Shown: positions 11,908-23,462, counted from the stretch's first letter. The stretch: DNA of 64,000 nucleotides from Linum tenue (GCA_946122785.1 CAMGYJ010000003.1:31451811-31515810); one strand, 5' to 3'. Program-made: numbers and translations. The notes: generated from the sequence alone by a model not told the origin.

Positions 11908-12480
11908 CTCCGTCATATCATATGCTGATCAACTCGATCGGTCCATCCCCTTCATCACGTTCACCAACCAAGCAGTTTCAAGCAAGTAGAGTGGGAGAAG
12001 ACAGACACAACCTACCTATCTACAACTAATATTAATATATCTTTCCTCCGATCCATCCATTCTCCTTCTAAATCAAAAATAAATGTCCTAATAATTAATT
12101 TTAAGCTTCTACTTTTTACTACGTACCTACGTCCAATATATATATATATAAGTGGGTCTCCCCACAACCATCATTATTATGTTGTTATCACTTTCCCTTT
12201 TGTCCAACGTCCTTAATTTTATATTAATTTCCTCAGCCCAACTCGTGCAAATTCATCTATATCTTCCCATTCCCATACGTGACTAAAGATGCAATACCTG
12301 GGTGCTTCTTAAATTCATCGCCATTTCTATTACAATATAGCTCAAACTGCTATACTCTTGAAATGTACGACATTTTGTGCACTCCTAATGAGATATCTAC
12401 ATCCAAAGAATAAATTAAACCGACTTTGTGGTATAAGACTATATCCTAACCTATAATAATGATAAAAAAAAAATGTTTCA

Positions 12481-14170
12481 AATAGTGCATATTATTGATG
12501 AATTTCTTTGGGTGTCAGAATATGTCAATATTAGTGACGGAAATTATTTTTGTTCTCACAACAAATTATTGTTTGTGACATTTAAAACGTCTCCAACGGG
12601 AACAAAAATTGTTACGACGAGCTCTCGCTGACGTCGAAATTGAATTGTTAGTAAAATCATATTTCTGAGGCATCCAAAACAATCATCAGAAATATTCAGT
12701 TTGTACTAATGATAACCCATGCCTGTCGTTAATAATCTGTCAGAAACAATGTTATTAATGATAGGGCTAATATATTTGTCAGAAGTCTTGTACTACTTTA
12801 TCTGGAAAATATGAAAACGGTTACAGAAAAAATATATTTCTAACAATCCTAAAACTCGCAAGAAATAATGAGTTTTTCCTGAGGAAGATCTAGTTTCGTC
12901 ATTGATAACTGAAGAGCTAACTCATCAGAAAAATAAGACCGGTTAATAAAAAATAATACTTTTAACAGAGACAAAAAGTGTAAGAAATTCAACGGAAAAA
13001 AAAGTGTAAGACATAGTACGTTCTAATGTTGAAAACTTATGTTCTTCAGTTATACTCTGTCAGAACTAACGTTATAAATGACAAGGCAAAAAGAGTTGTC
13101 AAAAATAATGATCTAGTTCGCCAGAAAAGAACAAGAATGCTTACAAAAGGAGACTAATTTAACCTGTTCGGGCGATATAAAGATCATTTGCGAGTAGAAT
13201 TAATCATCGATCGATAGTGCCATGTTTAGAATACCAAAAAATGTTTATAATGAGATAATATAAGAAAAAGTTCAATAGAAATTGATAGTCATATATTTCG
13301 ATCTACATTTATATCTAAATTCACTAAACTACTTTTCATCCTCAAAGCCCGGTCTAGTCCAGTTTATTTCGTCATCTGGATAGCTCGCGATCTTGCTTAA
13401 GAAGTCGCCTTATTACTATTAAGGGATAAGATATTCCCATAAGGGCTTTCAATGTGGGTATGAACACTTCTTCCCTTCCTAAGGCTTAAATAAACTCATT
13501 CATTATACTTTGTCCAGAAAAACTAGAGCCACCTATAGGAGGGTTGAAAAAGGACTGGTTCTCCCCTCGACCTCCATGGCAGACTTGACTCTCTTCTTGA
13601 AAAAAATTCTAGGTTTACGCTTAGGAGTGGTAATCCCCGGTTAAAAAGATTATTTTTTTGTCCTTAGGAGGCATGTAATTCCTCTCCGCCTTCTTCTTTA
13701 TGTAGAAGGTGTTTGCAGGAGTCTTCATGGGGGTTATGAGTATTCTTGTCGTGGTGAGGGGATGTAGAGTTGTCCTTGTAAGGATTCTAGTTGTTCACGA
13801 TTCCTCGCTCACGTTTGTGATGGTTGCTACGTTAGGAATTTCCTTCTCCACGTTCTTCTTTCCCCAAAATACGATTTGGAAGCTCTTAGCAAGTAGAGAG
13901 AAAATTTTAAGCACTGGATTAACCCACCTCTTATCTCTCTTAGCAAATATTTTTGGCTGGGTCATCATTTTTGGTCTAGTGGGTAACGTCCACTTTAGCT
14001 TTCAACTTTGACACCTTTGAGTCCTTTCCTTTTCCGTGTCTTGGATGACGGCTGAATCGGACAATTCATCCTCAAGTGCCTTGACCTCTTCCTTATGATT
14101 GGTTTTCGTGTTGCCCGGAGAGAGATTTCGCGATTTCTTGAGTCATTTAAAGCTCCAAAAGGGAAGTTAA
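12481..14170. other. Unassigned repeat-derived DNA
   Basis: Positions about 12,530-13,150 contain repeated GTCAGAAA/GACGGAAA/TCGTTAATAA words, like the subterminal region of a decayed DNA transposon, but no defined terminus was found. Positions about 13,330-14,170 hold fragmented frames on both strands (for example 13,709-14,011 and 13,995-14,219) with no recognised family. They may be debris of a retroelement. Confidence 0.35.
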
Positions 14171-14455
14171 GTTGTACAGCGTTTAACTCTCCATCGTCAT
14201 ATATATTGCACCGTACCAATGCTGATCAACTCGGTCCATCCCCTTCATCACAACCACCTACCTACCTACAACTGATATATCTTTCCTCCGATCCATCCAT
14301 TCTCGTTTTAGTATTAAAATAAATGTCCTAATTAATTTTAAACTTCTACTTTTTACTTACTACGTCCAATATATATAAGTGGGTCTCCCCACAACCATCA
14401 TTATTATGTTATTATATCACTCCCCCTTTTATCCAACGTCCTTAATTTTATACTA
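14171..14455 (+). pseudogene. Third copy of the nsLTP-like locus: 3' part, first piece
   Basis: The match begins at the splice acceptor and terminal exon (TTGTACAGCGTTTAAC) and follows the 3' flank of copies 1 and 2 up to CCTTAATTTTATACTA. Exon 1 is absent, so no peptide can be made. The flank then stops abruptly. The continuation that follows in copy 2 (TTAATTTCCTC...) is found only at 33,258. Confidence 0.8.
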
Positions 14456-14466
14456 GACTCTGATAC

Positions 14467-14705
14467 CAGGGGCGGACCCACGAGTGTTTGGGGTGTCACG
14501 GGACACCCCTAAATATTGGGAAAACGATTATCCAACCCCGGTGGTAATTTATGTATGAACAAAAAAAAAAAATTATAATTGATAGTCGGGGACACCTCTG
14601 AAATTTGAAAAAATGATTATCCTACTCTAATCTTTTAGTTTGCATATGAGAATATAAGTGACAGTTTGGGTAATTCAAACCTAAGACACTAATTTTAGGG
14701 TTAAT
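14467..14705 (+). mobile_element. hAT-like left terminus (fragment)
   Basis: It starts CAGGGGCGGACCC, the terminal sequence seen in a common plant hAT group, followed by GGGGTGTCACGGGACACCCC. Its first 230 bp align with the left part of the short hAT at 17,436 (shared AACCCCGG, GTAATTTA, GACACCTCTGAAATTTG). No right end belonging to this copy was found, so it is treated as truncated. Confidence 0.6.
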
Positions 14706-16315
14706 AATACCTTAGTTTGGCCCGAACTATAGACAAACTTTCTACTTTGGCCGGTGGTATCAGAAATTGCTCTTCTGGCCTGAACCATGTGGCATACTTC
14801 CTTATTTGGCCTGGAGGCAGATTTGACCGTCAAATTGAACGGTCAACCGAGTTGACCATTACTCAAGATCCAGCTCACTTGCCACGTCGGGTGAGCAGTG
14901 ATTTTTTTTTTTTTTTGAATTTTTGTTTTCTTTTTTACTTCCTAATAATAATAATAATAGTGTCCTAGGTTTGAATTTGTTTAATTGTTAGGTTTTGAAA
15001 ATAATTAGAGATAGAGAATGGCATTTTACTAGAAAACAGTATTTAAAATCGAACAACAAATGAGTTATAGGCTTGTAGTTTAATAATAATAAGCACCAAG
15101 TGTATGCTACACGAGTATAGAGGGAATGGTCAACCATCTATATATGCTTCGAGTAGTATCAATACTTGATTGTTAGATTATCGATGCTATAAACTATAAT
15201 TATAGTTCGTAGAAGTCCACAATTAATCGTATGATATCCCAACTTTCTTGTTCTTCGAGTAGTATCAATACTCGAGGAATATGGCCCTAGGGCACCATAC
15301 GATTTTATCCCTTATTCTACATAAACAAACATAGTTGACATTTGCAAATTTAGTCGCTTATGATCCCACAATCTAATCTTTAATGATCATTTTCACTACA
15401 CCACTCGCAGATAAAGATTTATGCTAATGCTGACCTCTTTGTTATGCCTGATTTTTGCACGAGATAAAAGGTTTTGCTATTATTGTTTTGTACCTATATT
15501 TTTGCTGACATGTCAAAGAGCATCACCCATGATTCTACGTCAGCTTCCATGGCAACATAGTTTTCCAGCTCAGAGTTCATTGACTTTTGACCGGACGGGA
15601 AGTTGACGATTTGGCTATTATATTGTTTTTTGAAAGAGTTTACTATTATTTTATTTAAACGGAAAAGTTTGGTTATTACATTGTATTTACCTCATTTTAT
15701 TATAAAATGATTAATATTAATGAGTGAGATTTTACTAATGTGACACTAAATGAGTGCCAACGAATGAGGAGATATATAATAGAAATATATTGACCATCAT
15801 CTACTATCTTTCACCACCACGATATATGGTGGTATATTTGGTCCTTAATTTTATTTTCCAGAAATACATCTAATTTTATTAACCACTATGATGCCGTTCC
15901 TTCTGTGCAAAAGTTTTCAAAATTTTAGTAAAAACGAAGGTGACATAGAGTGGTACACCTAGGAAAAAATAGTCAAATTTTATTTTTTAATATTTTGTAT
16001 GATGATTTGACACTGGCACGGTGCGTTGATTGTTAGTCAACACTCGGCTTTGGCCAAATAAGTACAGTTTTGTAATAATTTTGGCCACGATATTAATTAG
16101 TGAAAGGATTGGTCAATATGTTAAAGAAGAGTAAAGCTCGAAGCATACGAAGAAATTAACCTTAAATTTTATTAAAAATGACTCAAACCGAGGAATAACG
16201 AACACAAAAGACATATAATATATATATTTTTCTTTTTTTGGTAGAACAAGACATATCAATTTAAATTAGAATGAGGAATGGAATTTAACAATGCCGACGA
16301 CGGATGTGGAACTTC
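14706..16315. other. Transposon-like end and unassigned AT-rich DNA
   Basis: About 14,700-14,900 (GGGTTAATAATACC, TTTGGCCCGAACTAT, AACGGTCAACCGAGTTGACC, CCACGTCGG) resembles one end of a Mutator-like family related in style to the complete element at 55,901-57,403. A matching right end is not visible. The word TCGAGTAGTATCAATACT occurs near 15,145 and 15,257. No gene was found before the dirigent gene. Confidence 0.35.
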
Positions 16316-16897
16316 TCAATAATGATAGACATAAATGTTGTACTCCACGACAACATCTCCATTGGTCAAGTCTGAAACCCGGGTCCTGGCTTTAGCATAA
16401 CCCCTAGCAAACCTGAAAGCCCCGGTCCCGCCGATCACCGGCAACTCCCTAACCGGCGACAACACCGCGTTCCTCCCCATCACGGTGAGCGTGCTCCCGT
16501 TGAACCTCCCTCCCATGAAAACGAAGTTTTGAGCCATCAAGGCCGCAAATTCGCTGTGGGAGGCGAACCCATAGAACCCCTGGGCCCGGCCCACGATCTT
16601 GGAACTGGGCTCTAGCCCGACTGTCAGCAGGTCATCGAACATGTTGACCAAGCCGAAGGACGTTGACGAGTTGGTAGTGGGCCGGACGATTGGCACGGCC
16701 GTGGGGTTGGGCCCACTCAGGATGTCGTGAAAGTAGAAGTGGAGGTGGCTGAGCTTCTCTTTCCTGAGGCGGAGTTTCGCCGGCGACAGCAGCTGGGAGT
16801 AACCGTCGCCGGCATTTGGTTCGGTCGCCGCCCTGATTGTGGCGGCGAGGAGGAGAAAGAGGAAAGTGGAAGAGATCGTTAAGAGAGCTTTGGCCAT
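16316..16897 (-). CDS. Dirigent-like protein, single exon
   Basis: 193 residues from the ATG at 16,897. An upstream in-frame ATG at 16,969 would add 24 residues ahead of the signal peptide, so the internal start is preferred. Residues 1-23 are a signal peptide (LLTISSTFLFLLLAATIRA), giving secretion to the apoplast. Dirigent family signatures follow: HLHFYFHDI (51-59), SGPNPTAVPIV, the GRAQGFYGFAS segment, GSTLTVMGRN, and the C-terminal VIGGTGAFRFARGYA and VVEYNIYVYHY. Two N-glycosylation motifs are visible (NSS, NGS). Dirigent proteins steer coupling of monolignol-type radicals. Sequence details resemble the DIR22-like group, for which the substrate is generally unknown. Length and lack of introns are usual for the family. 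It sits between two hAT left ends, but nothing proves that a transposon carried it. Confidence 0.9.
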   Translation of the reverse strand: MAKALLTISSTFLFLLLAATIRAATEPNAGDGYSQLLSPAKLRLRKEKLSHLHFYFHDILSGPNPTAVPIVRPTTNSSTSFGLVNMFDDLLTVGLEPSSKIVGRAQGFYGFASHSEFAALMAQNFVFMGGRFNGSTLTVMGRNAVLSPVRELPVIGGTGAFRFARGYAKARTRVSDLTNGDVVVEYNIYVYHY

Positions 16898-16969
16898 GGC
16901 TTGCTTCTGAATTACCAAATGGAAATAGCAATGATGGCGAGGCTGGCAGGCTGCTATTTGTACTGTCAT

Positions 16970-17435
16970 TGCCCGCTTTTAAAATAAAATATTTGATGGC
17001 TTACGTCAGCTTCTTGTTGTAACCAACCAAGTTCTTGTTGTCGGACCGAGCAAGATATTGGAGAGTCGGACATATAAACCAATTCTTGCTTGGACTAAAT
17101 CATGCATATGAAAAAGGATTAGATTATAATAGATGAGAGTGACTCTCTCTGATAAATGAAATATAGAAGTGCAATTTGCTTCACGATTTGAGGGCTCCAA
17201 GCAGGAAGGAAACAAAGAAGATGATTGGGCAGTGTAGTGCAGCCATTTGCCTCTGCAACAGTCGTTGATATGAGCAAAAGAATAAAGACGAAGCCGTCCG
17301 AGTTGTCGAATTCATAGACAAAGAATATGTTCATCATGGAGTTCGGTCTAGTTTACTTTTTTTCTACACGATCAATGCTTACGAGGAAGGTTACAATGGG
17401 ATTGTTAATTATAGGGATTATCTTGTAAATAGCAA
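16970..17435. other. Upstream region of the dirigent gene
   Basis: No gene seen. The region presumably holds the dirigent promoter on the minus strand. I could not assign a clear TATA box. Confidence 0.4.
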
Positions 17436-18108
17436 CAGGAGCCGACCCAGCGGAATTTAGGTAGATCGATTATTCAACCCCGGTTGTAATTTACGTATGG
17501 CAAAAAATTATAATTAATAGTCTGGAACACTCTGAAATTTGAAAGAACGGTTATACTACTCTTGTTTGTAGTTTGCGTATAGTTTGCGTATGAGAATATA
17601 AGTGGTAGTTTGGGTAATTCAAACCCGGGACACTACCATTACTAATAATTATAATTTCCATTAGGCTACAACTTTTTTGTTGTTATATTCTAAATATGGT
17701 GTAGTAGCAAAACCCTATTCTCTGTCTTTAATTATTTTCAAAACCTAACAATTAATTTAATTACAAGCTACCCTTAATTTGTATTGATTTTATGGTTGTA
17801 CGACAAGTGCTGAAAGTGTTTTTTCAGCTTTGAGTTACATCATGAACAAATTTAAAAGTCAAATATGCGTCAGTTCGTGAATGACTGTCTAGTAGGATAT
17901 ACAGAGACAAATTTATTGAGCAGTGTAGAACCACATGTATTTTATAAATTTTTTAGAATATGAAAATACATCATTGATTTATTTTAACTTGTAAGAGTTT
18001 GGTATTTTCTTATTTAAGAATAATATAATTTTTATTAATTATTAATTATTTATTTTACTTTATTTTTTGAAAAATAACACCCCTATGTAAAATTTCTGGG
18101 TCCGTCAT
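17436..18108 (+). mobile_element. Short, internally deleted hAT transposon
   Basis: The left end CAGGAGCCGACCCAG and the right end TTTCTGGGTCCGTC are imperfect inverted repeats of the CAGGGGCGGACCC type. The left 200 bp align with the fragment at 14,467. The element keeps only the last part of a transposase gene (17,806-17,995), so it looks like a deletion derivative. No clean 8-bp target duplication was seen. Confidence 0.7.
17806..17995 (+). pseudogene. hAT transposase C-terminal dimerisation domain remnant
   Basis: Reading across one frameshift, the translation gives SAESVFSALSYIMNKFKSQ and then NDCLVGYTET. This corresponds to the conserved C-terminal hAT dimerisation motif (ER-FSALKYIKNRLR... 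NDCLV-YIE). The critical Arg of the ER motif is Ser here. There is a stop after the frameshift and another near the end, so it is non-functional. Confidence 0.78.
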
Positions 18109-18238
18109 ATCATATGTAGAGAGCAAACGACATATAAATATGTCTCCGAAATGTACATAAGAGTTTAAAGAATAGAATACCAAAAAATTTAGAGGGAGAT
18201 CTGATGCATAATAGTTCTTGGCGGCTATATTACTATTA

Positions 18239-21200
18239 CTAGCTTATTACCCGGCCCGTTGGCCGGATTACTGTATGTTACCCACTTGTGGAATGGGAGA
18301 GAAAGCAAGTGAGAGTGAAGGGATTGAGATTCCACTTGATTAGGACCGACCCACTAATCCGATTCTTCCCGACCCGCCCCAACCTAAAGGGTCAGAAAGA
18401 GTCAATAAGAAAATACGAACGGAGAGAATTAGTCATATATCTTGACTCTTTAGAAGTAGGTCAAACAAGATCAAGGTTGGGTGAGGGCAATTTTTAGCGC
18501 TAAGCAGAGTTCTGGGTTGAATAACTTTTACTTAGGCCTAGAAATTGGTGCTGATGCAGACTGCAGTTTTTATTATACCATCATCAATCATCATTGAATT
18601 AGTCCTGGGCATCCCTCCCCGTTGTCGGTCTGAATTCTAATGATGGCTTCATTCCTTGCACCAGCCATATCAGCGAGTTGTCATCTCGAACATGATTTGC
18701 CTATGTACAAATGATACAATTAGAGTATGAAACTGAATTCAAAGGAAAGGAAAAGAGAATTCTATCACATGCCAATAAATACACACATAATAGTTGAAGC
18801 TAAGTGAAAGTCATTACTCGCACATCAATTCTCAAAAATTACAGACTAAACAATGGCTAGAATGGCACTGAAACTACCAAGAATCATGGACGAAACAACT
18901 TGTCAAATTAAATAATCCTTATACTGAAAATACCTTCTAACTTGAAATAAGACATGATCACAGTTCATAGCACTCTTATCACTATGAATTGGTTGCAGCT
19001 CGTCCTTATCACTGCCAAGCTCAATTCAAACAGAATAGAGACCGTTATGTAAGATAACCATATCCTTACTGATCATAATTCCTTTCTTCACTCCATTTTT
19101 GTCGGAGAAAAGAGTTATCGCTCTCTCCTGCATTTCCCTTTCCCCCTCTCTTCTCCCTCTTCTTCACAAACCGATCCCTAAACCAGCAACAACAACACAA
19201 AAATAGCCTTCGCCTCTGCCATCTCCATCTACTGAACGCGTTGGTGGCAAGACAGGACTGCAGAAGCAAAATTTTCTAAAATCAAACTAATTTTTTTGAA
19301 GGAGACTCAACCACGAAAAAAGAGTAAAGCAACAATGCTACTAGTTTAGATGGTTGGTTTTGATGTTATACGTTGCTTTTGTTATGGTCTCGAGTATATC
19401 AACTGCAACAAATATGTTTCCTCCAATCATCTTTAGTGCACGATTAGAAGTAAGTCATCTTGTTTGTGTCAAACGGAAACATTCATGGGTTCTTAACTCC
19501 CCTGTTAGTGTAAATGCAGCAGCAGCAAAGAAGTTTGACAACACAGTAAGCACCCAGGCAAAATGATACAATGCAATAGGTGATATGTGTATCGAAGGTT
19601 TTGAGTTACTAAAGTTCATGTTAAAAATAAACATGAATTAAAATGGATTATTCTATTAAGCAAACATCCCCTCTAATCTTACAAAGATCAGATATCCAAT
19701 TCACAAACAATTAAGCAATAAAAAATCATCACACGTCCACCACCTTTGATTGCCTAAATTTGGTTTTTCGCAAAGTTATGGACTCTTAAGGGTAACGTTC
19801 ATGGTTAGTCTGTTTCATAACTCTAGAGAGCATAGTAAGCAGCCACCAGCCAGACACAGTGCGGTAGGCAAATATGATTCTCAATTCACAATTTCTCACC
19901 ACCGGAAGTAAGAACAGACCATAATAAGTGTAGCGTTCATGGGTGGTCTGTTTCATAGCACTACTACACAATTTGTCAAAAAAAAAAAAGGTATTTAGCA
20001 TCACGGCGGAACAACTTTTACAGGCCAACAACGACAACATGCTGCAACCACCAGAACTGGTATCACAACTCATAGGGAAAATCAAAAGATTTACTCTCAA
20101 ATTAAGTAGTTACAACATCGAGCAATCATCAAGCACATACACCATCACAAAAGTCATGGAACCTGATTCACAAAGCATTCAAACATTTACGGACTTTTCT
20201 GAAAAGGTACAACTTATATGTCTTTTTTCCAAGCCATTTCCATCAACATGCTAATAAATTTGCAATGCATAAAACAAACTGGCCAAAACTTGAAATTCAG
20301 TATGTTTGACCGACCCATGCCAAATTCTAACTATTCTTTACTTTTAAACTTTCTATTTGAAAATAAAAAAATAGTGAAAGAAAAGAGACGACTACAATTC
20401 GCCATTTGTACATCACTTATTTGGGAATAAAACTATAGAAATTCAAAAGGAACTGAAAATGTTTAGGATCGTTTTAATGTTTAAAATAACCAAATAGATC
20501 TTTATGTTTAGTTTTTTACTAACAAATACCAAACGATTCCCTATAAAATACACTATAATTTGATCATTATGATGTCAAATAAGTATAAAATATATATATT
20601 TGAAATGATAAAAATTGGACTAATTGGGTTTGTCGAGGTTGAACCATTGAATAACTTTAAAATACATTATATTTTAGCCACTAAGATATAAAATAATAAC
20701 ATAATATATATTACGCCAGAGAAAATAGCTTGTTTTAGAATGGCAAACCAATGATGTTCATTTGTTTTACTTGATGGCCAACTCCCATGTAGGTCAGACA
20801 CATTCAACTCTTTTATTTATGGTTAGCGGTTAGCCTATTAGATACCATGTATTAGTTTAGTGTTAAATTTTTTATTTTTAACAATAAAAAAGAGTATTAT
20901 TTTTGCCTTTTCATATATGTTTTATCACCACGGAGAAATAAAAGGGTATAAAGAAAAAAATTGACACTCCTGGACCCGTTTGAATCCGCATGTGTACGGT
21001 AAGTTGGCCCGTTCCACAGAGGATAGAGAAAAAAATTGACACTCCCTATTCTACCCTTTCTACAAACGCTCCTCGAGCAGGGAATTTGAAATGGGGGAAG
21101 AGTTTTTTCCACCCTGCTATTATATGTTTTTAATTTAAAAGGATACAACAAATGTACTTAGTGTGATTGGTTATGATCATTGCCCATCTTTAAAATGTTC

Positions 21201-21575
21201 ACGGTTCGAATCCCAGTACGTATCTTTTTAACGAATAAAAAAAAGTAATTGTGAAGACCAAAATGTCCTTCCTACTTTCACTCTCGTTGCAGGAAATTTG
21301 AAATGGGGCTCCCGTTTTTCCCTTCGGTGTATTATATTATGTGTAGATTATATGTTTTTAATTTAAAAGGATACAACAAATGTACTTAGTGTGATTGGTT
21401 ATGATCATTGCCCATCTTTAAAATGTTCACGGTTCGAATCCCAGTACGTATCTTTTTAACGAATAAAAAAAAGTAATTGTGAAGACCAAAATGTCCTTCC
21501 TACTTTCACTCTCGTTGCAGGAAATTTGAAATGGGGCTCCCGTTTTTCCCTTCGGTGTATTATATTATGTGTAGA
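18239..21575 (-). mobile_element. Non-autonomous Helitron
   Basis: The minus-strand 3' end is CTAG (plus 18,239-18,242). It is preceded by a perfect 6-bp-stem hairpin CCGGCC-AACG-GGCCGG (18,251-18,266) and followed by T, as expected for Helitron insertion between A and T. The proposed 5' end is TCTACACATAATATAATACA at 21,575, preceded by A. The same 5' sequence recurs at 21,347 because of a tandem duplication. No Rep/helicase frame is present. The pairing of these two ends is inference. The 5' region is homologous to that of the element at 37,874. Confidence 0.6.
18540..20900. other. Interior of the Helitron: possible captured gene pieces
   Basis: No intact gene. At 19,070-19,270 a pyrimidine-rich, leader-like stretch is followed on the plus strand by AT-rich DNA. 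At about 18,600-18,705 (minus) an exon-like open stretch follows an acceptor-like ACATAG. Short frames at 19,786-20,254 have no recognised family. Helitrons often carry gene fragments, but I cannot identify donors. Confidence 0.25.
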
Positions 21576-21578
21576 TTA
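21123..21578. repeat. Exact tandem duplication, 228-bp unit, two copies
   Basis: Units 21,123-21,350 and 21,351-21,578 appear identical throughout. Each contains a Helitron 5' terminus on the minus strand and a tRNA-like B-box word (GGTTCGAATCCC) on the plus strand. Lack of divergence means a recent duplication, or an assembly duplication. Confidence 0.9.
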
Positions 21579-21581
21579 GTA

Positions 21582-21615
21582 CTAGCTTATAACCCGGTCA
21601 GGACAACATTACCTA
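21582..21615 (-). mobile_element. Helitron-like 3' terminus (second element)
   Basis: On the minus strand it reads ...GACCGGGTTATAAGCTAG followed by T, only 6 bp from the 5' end of the Helitron at 21,575. The hairpin is decayed. The element would extend rightwards; its 5' end was not found. Confidence 0.45.
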
Positions 21616-22582
21616 ACTCAATATTTAGGTATCTTTCGAGTGTGCAACGGTGCAAACTGATATTCATAGTTCAAAAATGGAAAATTTAAGAGTCAGAATC
21701 GAATTATTAGTTTTTTTAGTCCGATTTGGTTCGTTCTATGTATCAATTTATTGCCTTTTTTAAAAAATTCACAAATTAATTAGATCGAGGACTGTTTCAG
21801 ATCATGTTCGGACTGCTCCAAATGTTGATTTTGCTCAATTCGATCAGGTGTGAACCAAACCGTTGCTACCCCCTATGCATCTTTTCTTTCATTTTTATCA
21901 TCCTATTCAATCCTTTCTTGAATTTTTGGTGAAATTTTTATTTCCTCACATGCTTTCAATTATGCATGAAACTTAATTGGGTATTTAATTTTTTTTGACA
22001 CATGGGGTGTTGACAATAAAAGTGAATGACAACTAATAGTCTTGTGAATATGTTCCGGTTATAAGAAGTTTGTCCCCAATTTTAACTTATAACACTAAAG
22101 TGAAATTAAAGGTAACGTTTACTAATTACAAGTTGCAAGATAGATAAATTAATGAAAGAGAATAAGTGAAATGTACCTTGAATCAACATAATATATGGGA
22201 TCACGAAAAATAGGAAGCTCAAAACACAAAAGAATCTTAAAATTTCTCTCACACAATATGTTAGAATTTGGATTTTTTTAAGAAACTAAATATCTAATGG
22301 TGAGGTAAGATATAGATTATATCACTGGTTAAGGTTAGAATCATCAGCCTTTCAAGCATCTTCTCTTGCTAAATGTTTAAATTAAGAGTCATTTTCCTAT
22401 CAAACACGCTAAAAGTTAGTTTCGTTTGTTTCTCGAACAAATTGATAGAAAATGAAAATAAAATCTAGACTAAATAAACTTCGATTAAATAAATGTTATG
22501 TAATGCTAGTGATTTGCCTTTATTGCTGAGTCTATACCTATTCTTGCTTGATCTTATTGTTGAACTAAACAAATCGTCACAC
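21616..22582. other. AT-rich DNA, probably Helitron interior
   Basis: No gene or other repeat recognised. It lies between two same-strand Helitron 3' ends. Confidence 0.3.
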
Positions 22583-22610
22583 TAGTTTTGTGCCCGCCCG
22601 ATGGGCGGCA
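22583..22610 (-). mobile_element. Helitron-like 3' terminus (third element)
   Basis: On the minus strand the hairpin CCGCCC-ATC-GGGCGG (22,595-22,609) is followed by GCACAAAACTAG and then T, the classic Helitron ending. The interior would run to the right and has been overtaken by the LTR element at 23,091. Confidence 0.55.
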
Positions 22611-23085
22611 AGTTCATTTGTTTGTACTTTCCTTCTATTATTTGTCATTTTTTCAATGGTATCAGATTCCTACTTTTCATATTTATTTATGATTGTTACG
22701 TATTATCACTGACTTATCTGATATGAGGGGCGCTACATTTACTCTAGGTTTTAATGATGATCAACAATAAAGTCAAACAACGCTGTAACTTCATCACCGC
22801 TTAGAAAATATTAATCATGACCATCATATCTTTGATTGACCGGCAATTGTCAACTTCATAAGTTGTACATGGTTTAAACTCGTGGACGCCACCTTACCGT
22901 ACTCCTATAGAATTGGTATTTAGACCATGAATTAACGGAGTTTGACACATGATGTTATACTATATTCTCTAATAGGTGAAACACAGTCTTTAATTCTCTA
23001 ATCCAAATCGTACGATTTATTTAATGAAAAATAATAACCACGGATTCTTATTTGTCAAAATATATTAACATACAACTAATAGGTA
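22611..23085. other. Unassigned AT-rich DNA
   Basis: No gene seen before the target duplication of the LTR element. Confidence 0.4.
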
Positions 23086-23090
23086 TGAAT
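23086..23090. repeat. 5-bp target site duplication of the LTR element, left
   Basis: TGAAT, matched exactly at 31,998-32,002. Confidence 0.85.
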
Positions 23091-23462
23091 TGTAAAAAAG
23101 GCTAGGGATTTCTCTTGGAACGATTTTAGGGTTTTTACTGAAACTTGCAGAAAGAAAGACGAAGAGAAAAAAAAAAAAAAAACTACCAGGAGAAGAGACT
23201 TGACGAAAGACAGCTAGTGAGCTGATCGTCTTTCTCCTTATGAAAGGAATGGGCTTGATTAACACAAAGCCCAACAACTAGAATAACTAAAGAAGCAAGA
23301 TATTAAATCTAAAGAATAAGAACTTATCGAAGAGAAGAGAGGCGATCTCTAGTCGACTCGTCGTCTCCGACGCCGGAGGGTGGTTATCTCCGGCGACTGC
23401 TCAATTCCGTCTAGGTTTCCTTTTGAGATCTCTGATTCTTCTCTGATTCTTGCTGGTTCACG

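Larger units (their letters stand above)
10978..12480 (+). repeat. Right arm of large inverted repeat carrying nsLTP-like gene copy 2
   Basis: Reverse complement of 1829-3385. The promoter, leader and coding exon are almost unchanged. The only difference I find in the open frame after the ATG is one residue (Cys for Tyr) that falls in the intron. The outer 3' flank carries more substitutions and lacks about 50 bp present in the left arm. Confidence 0.9.

Noticed and set aside
16898..16969. Upstream in-frame start of the dirigent gene
   Set aside because: It would place 24 polar residues before the signal peptide. The internal ATG directly precedes the hydrophobic core.
21180..21215. A tRNA gene suggested by GGTTCGAATCCC
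   Set aside because: No cloverleaf or acceptor stem can be formed around the B-box word, and the segment is part of a repeated transposon end.
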